From assembly GCA_930367215.1 (NCBI GenBank), contig OV884059.1:38617882-38681881 (forward strand): a stretch of DNA of 64,000 nt, in the 5' to 3' direction. Under the pieces are notes generated by a model. It was not told the DNA's origin, made no database searches, and worked only from the letters and a program-made list of their open reading frames with translations. The translations under genes were made by a program, and so were the position numbers. Origin of the DNA: Pollenia angustigena. Taxonomy: Eukaryota > Arthropoda > Insecta > Diptera > Polleniidae. Below, one piece after another: positions 57,723 through 64,000 of this stretch (positions within the stretch are counted from its first letter, which is position 1; every line of letters starts with the position of its first letter).

Positions 57723-58245
57723 CTAGCTTAACCCGGTGCGCTTCGCTACACTTCTTTAACAACTTCTTGAAATGAGAGATATTTAATATATACATCCTAT
57801 GGGAGGTATTTCCCCCCTGCGCCTACCCGCTTTATTTTTTTTTTCAAAAGTGTGGTATACCATAAGAGTGACTTCTACAAAGTTTGAACATTCTTACTAT
57901 AACAATTCTTAAGATATGCGATATTAAACATTGGCGTCCTATGGGGGTGACACTTCCCCCGCTGCAATTTTATTTCAATTTTGGGGCTCAGAAGATCCTA
58001 CTACAAAAAGTTCAGCAAAATGCGTCCAGCGGCTCTTAAGATATGCGATAATTAATATTGGCATCCTATGGGGGGTACCAATTCCCCAGTCCCTATCAAA
58101 AAAATAAGTAGCCTATTTTATTTTTAGGGCTCACGTGACGTTACTTTAAAAATTTCAGGAAAATCGGTTCAGTAGTTTCGGAGTCTATAAGCCAACAAAC
58201 AAACAAACAAACATACAAACATTTTTCATTTTTATATATATATAG
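57723..58245 (-). mobile_element. Non-autonomous Helitron-like element, copy 2 (in Transib)
   Basis: On the minus strand it begins TCTATATATATATAAAAATG after an A (58246) and ends GGTTAAGCTAG before a T (57722). It is the same family as 11977-13299 but has only one internal ~400-bp unit, so it is 523 bp. It carries the CAAAC/GTTTG microsatellite near its 5' end and CGAAGCGCACCGG near the 3' end. Confidence 0.75.
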
Positions 58246-58560
58246 ATGCTCGCGGAAGAATCTGTTGTCTTTGTTCCTTTTTTCTTGCGCTTCTTCAGAT
58301 AGATCTCCAACTGGTAGCATATTGTGTTGAAATATTTGTTCCCCATTGCGGCTATTTACTAATGTTTAACCTTTTAGCTTACTCAGAAATCTAACGTGTT
58401 AGTCTATTTATGTCGCCTATTCGTTTTGCAGCATCCGTTCACCCACAATAAGTTCATAACAATGGCAATACCTTTAGCTTCTCCAAATTAATTGATAACC
58501 TGACGTGCTAGATAATTTATGTGGCCTGAACTGCTTTATTTGTCGAAAATTCTTTAAGAC
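58246..58560 (-). pseudogene. Transib transposase C-terminal remnant
   Basis: Read on the minus strand, 58345-58247 encodes a segment with MLPVGDLSEEAQEKRNKD, resembling the LPIGxLSEEAQEARNKD motif I associate with Transib-like transposases (relatives of RAG1). Further upstream (to about 58560) stops and frameshifts occur. The Helitron cuts it off at 58245. The assignment rests on one motif plus the element ends. Confidence 0.55.
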
Positions 58561-59153
58561 TCATCTTCTTTAATTTCAGTAATGTGTCCTTGAAGGACTT
58601 ATTTTTTTAACCGAATATCTTACCTTGGGTCACAGAAATTGCTGTAGTTCGCAAGGTCGTATCCAGACGTGTGTACAATGGTGTATAGAAATGTAGGTTA
58701 GATTCTGGACTACAAGAGAGTATAGATTTTTTTTGACGCGTTTTGACGGGCAGGACTTATGCTATAAAGTATGAAATTTCCGAGAAATTTTGACATTAAA
58801 AAAAAAATAAAAAATTAAATAGTTCTAGAGGTCGCAGAGTTTAATGCTTTAAACGTGTAGCTAATAAAATAAACTAATTCACAAAACTTATTCTGTCAAA
58901 AAATCTTAAAAAACAAAAAAGTTATGAGCATTTCAACTTGAAAAATTTACTCAGAAATTTAAAACTATAACCAAATATTGAGAAAGTCTATTTCGGACCA
59001 CCCTGTTCTCAATGAAACAGTTGAAATAGGGTTGAAATTTTTTGGCTCCCGAGGTTCACTAGTATTTACTTTCACATGAATAAAAAAATTTTAAGATCGG
59101 AGAACATAAAAAAAAATAATTTTGGCCGCCTTCTCAAAATATGAACCAGTGTG

Positions 59154-59742
59154 CGTCGTTCAATTACGTCATTTGTTTCCTTTTTATACAGTCTATAAGC
59201 TTTGGATACAAGCGAATAGCCAACCACTATTAACAATGATCCTTTTTTATCAAACTTGCCTTTTTGTTTTTTATTTAAAGCCACTGCACTTGAACCAAAT
59301 ACTTTTAGATGCTTCACATTCGGTTTTCTACCAGTCCAAACTTCATAAGGAGTTTTATTGTCTAAAATTCTTGATGGACATCTATTTCTCAAATATGCTG
59401 CCGTTGATATAGCTTCAGCCCACAATTTATGATCGAGTCCAGAATCAATTAATAAACATCGTGCCATTTCTACTAGTGTTCGGTTATATCTTTCAGCTAC
59501 TCCATTTTGTTGAGGTGTATATGGAACTGTAAGTTGTCTCTGAACACCACAATCTTCTAAATATTGGTTAAATACGTTGTTGATATATTCTCCACCATTA
59601 TCACTTCTAAGAACCCTTAAAATTAAATTTAAATTTTTCAAATGCTTCACTTTTTCTTTTCAGAAAGAATCCTTCTTGACTTATCATCTATAAATGAAAT
59701 AAAATATTTTGAACCGCCAACTGATTCCACGTTCATTTTCAA
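59154..59742 (-). pseudogene. Copia-2 integrase core
   Basis: From 59742 the sequence encodes ESVGGSKYFISFIDD with a stop nearby. The main frame follows at 59650-59154, with RSDNGGEY, the catalytic Glu region PQQNGVAERYNRTLVEMAR and the C-terminal SLVSKAYRLY segment. It ends in ERR at the 5-base duplication of the Transib insertion. The protein left of the core (gag, protease) is missing. Confidence 0.82.
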
Positions 59743-60065
59743 CAAAATCCCTACATGTAGGTATTTTTGATACTAAAATAGAAGCGTAGGATTTTTCGTA
59801 ATATCGCATTATTTATGAAATAAATGCAGAAAAAATGTTTTTTATTGATATTTTCTTGTTCTAAACGGTTGAAAATTTTTCTTTTTTCTACAAACGCTTA
59901 AAAATATATTTCCAGAATTGCTTGTCGTTTAAAATGTTGGTGACACTAATATTTACATATGTCTATATTTTTTTCAAGATATCATTTAATGTTGAAAGAT
60001 TTAATTGAATTTTATTAAAAGAGCATATTTACATACTAGGATTGTTCAAGGAAGACGGATTATCA
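59743..60065. other. AT-rich spacer
   Basis: No gene or element was recognised. Confidence 0.4.
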
Positions 60066-60172
60066 GGTTATATGGTTATATAGTTATATTAACAGCAACA
60101 ACATGTATTTAAAAAAAATAAATAAATGTATTTTGTTCTTGTTAATATTTATAACTAAATAACCATATAACC
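60066..60172. repeat. 107-bp hairpin repeat
   Basis: GGTTATATGGTTATATAGTT at the left pairs with its complement ending at 60172; the arms are about 30 bp with few mismatches. Confidence 0.65.
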
Positions 60173-60192
60173 ACCCTTCCGTGAAAAACCCA

Positions 60193-60560
60193 ACTACATA
60201 TCGTCAGCTCATTACTGGTTTGACCTACCGACCTTTAGGCCAATCTTGTTCATTTTGTGTAGGAAATGCTGGACCACTGAACCATATTGTAGAAGTTAAC
60301 TCAGTTGCAAGACAACCGCGGGATACTACATCTACTGGATTTTCTTTCGAAGGCACGTGCCTCCAGGGTATATTGTTTGTAGTATTTTGTATTTCTGAAA
60401 GCTCATTACTGGTTTGACCTACCGACCATTTTTTAAAAAAATGAGTTAGGTATGAGGAATATATTTTTTTAATACCCTCTTTCTAAATCAAAAACCTGTT
60501 TCGCGAAAATTTTTATGGTTTCTGTTATATAAAGCATTAATTTTGCTGCATATCAACTGT
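60193..60560 (+). repeat. Family B copy 2, interrupted by a BEL scrap
   Basis: ATATCGTCAGCTCA at 60195 matches the end of family B copy 1. CTCATTACTGGTTTGACCTA and the next eight bases occur twice, near 60205 and 60403, on either side of a BEL-derived fragment. The right part continues like 19018-19155 (GAGTTAGGTATGRGG, CTGTTTCGCGAAA, TATATAAAGCAT). Confidence 0.62.
60235..60395 (-). pseudogene. BEL/Pao Pol fragment (RNase H end)
   Basis: The minus strand encodes about 45 residues with WRHVPSKENPVDVVSRG and a later WFSGPAF motif, the same segment that occurs in the BEL element at 37356-37577. It belongs to a different BEL lineage. Short direct repeats of family B flank it. Confidence 0.7.
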
Positions 60561-60853
60561 TTCAAAATTTTTTAAGTACTGTTTTGCTCTACAAGCCATT
60601 GATTGGCGATTGCAGCAAATTCTTCATACAAAAACGTACAAAATAAATTTTACTGTTGATTTGCTGCATTGCCGTTAGAAAAAAAAAGTAGTTAAAGCAA
60701 AAGCAAAGTAAAATGACAACAAGAAAATAAATTTGTGAAAAATAGTTTTATAATGGACCCAACCAAGTTTACGGTTTGCTATTATTTGTGTTTTTAGCCT
60801 ACCTAAGACAAATGCTTCAAAATTTTGCTAGTGCTTAAATTAAAATTTTAAAT
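60561..60853. other. AT-rich spacer
   Basis: Nothing recognisable. Confidence 0.4.
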
Positions 60854-61392
60854 GAATTAATAAAAGACTGTCCACTTATTAAAACTTTGACATTATGGAG
60901 CGATTCTTGCGTACCTCAAAATAAAAATCAAATTAACGCAACCGCAATCAAAATGTTCTTTAAACAAAATAATCACCCTTATTGTGTTTGGCGTATTTAA
61001 GATACGCCTACGCCAGTTTAGTAATAGATTAAAGAATAAAAGTTCACGTTCTCTTTAATCTATTACCAAACAGTCGTAGGCGTATTTTAAATACGCCAAA
61101 CACAATAAGGGTGATTATTGATGCCGTAATACAAAAGTCTTCAGAACCAGAACATTCTTTAATTCAAGAAGTGGACTGTGTCCATGGTGTTATTGACCGG
61201 TACTTAAAGAATATTGAAATTCATAGTCCTCTTCATTTACTAAATTTGCTTAAAACAATCCCAAATAATAAAACAAAACTTAAAGTTATGGAAATGCTTC
61301 AGGAAATTTTTCGCACATACTCGTTGGAAGCAAATAAAATGGACTTTCGAAAAGTCCCTTTTGCTAAAATTAAAGTACTTCTAAACAGTTAA
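60854..61392 (+). pseudogene. DUF7869-like protein fragment interrupted by a hairpin
   Basis: 60854-60967 encodes a segment with LWSDSCVPQNKNQINATA, and after a hairpin repeat 61120-61392 encodes EPEHSLIQEVDCVHGVIDRY and a further ~60 residues to a stop. WSD-C-x2-QN-KN followed by a GHS-x-x-x-D-x-xH-like motif resembles DUF7869 proteins of transposon-like insect genes. The role is unknown. No start, and the first part of the protein is absent. The family name is from memory and uncertain. Confidence 0.5.
60968..61119. mobile_element. 152-bp hairpin MITE in the DUF7869-like frame
   Basis: AATAATCACCCTTATTGTGT starts a ~68-bp arm that pairs, with few mismatches, with the arm ending at 61119. 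It sits between the two halves of the DUF7869-like coding fragment. Confidence 0.75.
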
Positions 61393-63779
61393 AATAATGA
61401 TTTATGTATATGGGTCATTCTACGATAAGAGGTTACCTGATATTATGAATGGCGGCGTAATAAAAATATTTAAAATTATGATTTTTTTCAATATAGTCGT
61501 AATTAATCAGGAAGTTTGAATGCATGTTTAATAATGGCCAGTCAAGTTATCTACTTTTTCCGGTATTTCAAATAACCAGGGGAGATACTCTACACAGGGT
61601 AAAGACATGACGACCAGGATAAGATACCTTACTTTAAGCGGAAGGATAAATTAAAAACAAACCTTATTTTCGTAAGAATCAACTTTAATTATTCAATATT
61701 TGATGATAGTTTAAAACAAAAAAAAATTTGGATAACTCCATAGAGTATTTTTTTATGTTACTTAAAAACAAAAATTCTTAACATCTGCTTACATAAACGT
61801 AGTCGAAAAAAAGCTAATTATTTCATTTCCTTCGTTTACAAGCTGGCATGCCTTCTCGGTAACTGCTTGAGAACAATACTGAGAAGATACTTTATTAGTG
61901 GTTCGTCTTAAGATTCTCTTTCAGGCCCATATACATAATCAACATTAAGGCGCGGTTTGGTTTTCATGATAGCAAAATCCAAGGTGCAGACCACAAAATG
62001 ATTGTATACTTCAAGATCAATTTATTGGGGCATCCAGTAATTTGTTGGACCTTCATAGTGGCTGAGAAGCTTTTAGAACTTTTTTTATTAAGTCCCTCTT
62101 CTTTCTTTAAAATGTCTTCGTCATCAATTACATTTGGACAGCGATGAATTGTCATTCCCAGCTCCAACAAGTCTATCAGTAGTCCTTTTGCACGTCGCAC
62201 CTACTCCATCAGGCGCGCCCTTGCCGTGACCGGCTTCGTGGTAATTCCACGTGAATTTTACTTAATTTAGGTAAAAGTTCTTGCAATTTGGTTGCCAGTG
62301 CATAAACATAAAAAACGAATATTGGATTTGATTAAAAAGTTGGTTAGCACGATTTTGTATAAATCTTGAATGTCAGAACGTTAATATGGCAACTAAAGAA
62401 AGAACTTGACTACCTTCTATTATTGTATAATGCAACATATGTATGTTAGTAGTATAAAACTAACTTAAACAAAAATTCACATTAAATAAGGCATAAATAC
62501 ATTTTTGAAGCGTTAAAACACGTATAACGTATATAGTGGAAATGTGTTGGTTTAACGTAAAATACTAAGAAAGAATTAATTTCTCAATTCCTTATCTACC
62601 CTGGACGCAAAATCTTTACCCTGGCATCTGATGAAGCAGGGGAAATACGGCAGGGGAGAGATGTTTTCCTTAAAAAACTAGCATAATCGGAAAAATATGT
62701 ATTGTTACGAAAAATCAAACTAACACAGTAAATTATACTGAAATTAAAATAAATCAATATTATAAACAAACTTTAACCACAAATAACAGGTGAATAAAAC
62801 TCTCCAGTGGAGATACATTAATCACTGACACGTGCGAGCAACCCGAGTGTTTTGGTCGAATTATTGGCCCAATAGGAACACGCTAGTGGCTCGCGCGACT
62901 TTTATTGTTAAATTCACTTCAAAACAAATATTCTGCTATTTAAATTTGCAGCATCAACGCATTTTAGCGGCATTTTTAAACGATCGAAAAATGTGCAGGG
63001 GAAGAGACTTAAAATACGAGGGACAAAAAATATGTAATTTTTTTCAATAAAATTTGAAAGTATTTTGAAAGTTTTTTTAAATGAATACCAATGTTATTTA
63101 AACTACTTTATGTAATAACTAACGATTAAATATTTTATGAATTATTAATGTGTTAAATTTCAAATATTTTGTTACAGAATACTAAAGGGACAGGCCAGGG
63201 TAGATACTTTTTTCTAGGTAAACATGAAGTTATGACTAAACTAAGGTAATTTAGGTATTGCAATTTATTGGTAAAAAAGTATACTGTATTTATTATTAAA
63301 CGCGTTTGATATTTCCGCAAATTTAAAAATTAATTATGATTTTTTAATGTAGCCGTCGCGACGCGTCGATAGCACCTAATAACGTAGAAACACCCATATA
63401 TTATAAAACTTCTACCAAAGAGGAAAAATGTAAAAATGCAATTTTGGTTAAGTCTGCATCAAAAAATTGTTTGAAAACTCCTGAGAATTTGTTGACGAAT
63501 GTTTTGAAAATATCGAAACCATAATTTATTTCCAGCGATAAAAATAGAGACATAAAAGACTTGCTTATATTTCTTCCACGTGTTGATAAAGCTTATTATA
63601 AAAATTTACTCAATATTAAGTTTTAAATTTTCTTTTTACTTTTGCATTATTTAAGTTGTTTAATTTGTGGCTTTTTATGTAACTTTTCATAACAGTAGAA
63701 CAGTTTTTTCTGTTTGTAAAGTAAAATCAAATAAAAAAAAACTATAAAAAAAATTCATCTCAACAACAAGTTACTCAAT
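61393..63779. other. Mostly gene-free stretch
   Basis: The minus-strand frame 61964-62200 (78 residues) has no domain I recognise; it may be a scrap of a transposon protein. Short AGGGGA and CCAGGG motifs recur (around 61570, 62600-62660 and 63185). The ceramide synthase N-terminal exon was looked for on the minus strand and not found. Confidence 0.35.
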
Positions 63780-64000
63780 ACACAGCAATACGTATACGTA
63801 TGCAGCACAAAAAGCCACTTTTTTAATTTTTTTTAGAAAAGTGGCGTATGCGGCACAAAACAATATTTTTCATTTAAAAAAAAATACTATTTAATTCTAA
63901 CTTTATTCATGAAAGTGCGCAAAAATTTGCATTTTTCTTCAAAACATATACCGGAAGCAGTGGTAAAAATATAAAAAAATTCTATCAGGTACAATTTGAG
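63780..64000 (+). repeat. Family B copy 3, runs off the window
   Basis: ATGCAGCACAAAAAGCCACT and what follows match 19725-19860, including TTCTAACTTTATTCATG and GGTAAAAATATAAAAAAATT. It carries an additional ~60-bp internal piece (GTGGCGTATGCGGCAC). Confidence 0.62.

Larger units (their letters stand above)
57211..59153 (-). mobile_element. Transib-type DNA transposon, degraded, with nested Helitron
   Basis: The left end is CACAGTGGGAAATTTTACG and the right end, read inward, is CACACTGGTTCATATTTTG; both share GAGAAGGCGG further in. The element is flanked by the 5-base duplication CGTCG (57206-57210, 59154-59158). Transib elements are known for CACWRTG-like termini and G/C-rich 5-base duplications. 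Removing it rejoins the Copia-2 integrase frame. Transposase remnants lie on the minus strand. The size without the Helitron is about 1.42 kb. Confidence 0.78.
50325..59742 (-). mobile_element. Copia-2 (Ty1/copia) on minus strand, split twice
   Basis: Pieces in reading order are integrase 59742-59154, integrase end, linker and RT start 57210-56280, then RT end and RNase H 51520-50362. The LTR start lies near 50325. The first gap is a Transib-type element and the second a gypsy/mag-like element. About 17 residues of RT are missing at the second junction. The 5' end (gag, protease) is absent. Confidence 0.85.

Noticed and set aside
61964..62200. 78-codon minus-strand frame as a host exon
   Set aside because: No recognisable domain or splice logic; kept only as part of a mostly empty region.

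Overview
The window looks like nuclear DNA from a large-genome dipteran, probably a schizophoran and perhaps a calyptrate fly. It is strongly AT-rich and crowded with LTR retrotransposons, LINEs, Helitrons, cut-and-paste elements and foldback/MITE repeats. The only host gene I recognise is a ceramide synthase of the Lag1/schlank type. Three internal exons lie on the minus strand at 24649-24769, 22913-23134 and 14209-14430. They have matching phases, GT/AG borders and joined protein continuity. Most of the window is therefore intronic: about 8.5 kb and 1.5 kb between the three exons, plus unfinished flanking introns on both sides. I could not find the N-terminal exon or the C-terminal exons, which probably lie outside the window.

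Layout. (1) 1-6560: a Ty3/gypsy element with intact gag and pol and a textbook -1 frameshift signal; its LTRs were not resolved. (2) 8.7-13.6 kb: two copies of one TIR family. One carries a foldback element, the other a composite insertion with a Helitron. (3) 14.2-24.8 kb: the ceramide synthase exons. Between them lie a minus-strand CR1-like LINE with a plus-strand RNase-H LINE nested in its 3' region, a second RNase-H LINE remnant, and several inverted-repeat elements. (4) 25.2-33.3 kb: a large foldback followed by a nearly identical 2.23-kb tandem triplication. (5) 34.2-43.0 kb: a plus-strand Copia element broken by a solo-LTR-like insertion and by a head-to-head truncated BEL element. (6) 44.8-50.1 kb: a plus-strand LINE (PHD finger, zinc knuckles, AP endonuclease, RT) hit by one Helitron and two TIR elements. 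(7) 50.3-59.7 kb: a minus-strand Copia element split by a young gypsy/mag-like element and by a Transib-type DNA transposon that itself contains a Helitron. (8) 59.7-64 kb: small hairpins, a BEL scrap, a DUF7869-like fragment and repeat copies shared with 19-20 kb.

No bacterial operon, CRISPR array or rRNA/tRNA gene was seen. The strongest observations are the nested insertions whose removal restores the host reading frame. These are the Helitron at 48002-48271, the Transib element at 57211-59153 and the LTR-like insertion at 35141-35850. The others are the frameshift signal at 2447-2492, the recent tandem triplication and the transposon-filled ceramide synthase introns. I did not find a convincing wholly new biological system; the novelty is architectural. 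All family assignments come from motif recognition by eye, without database searches.
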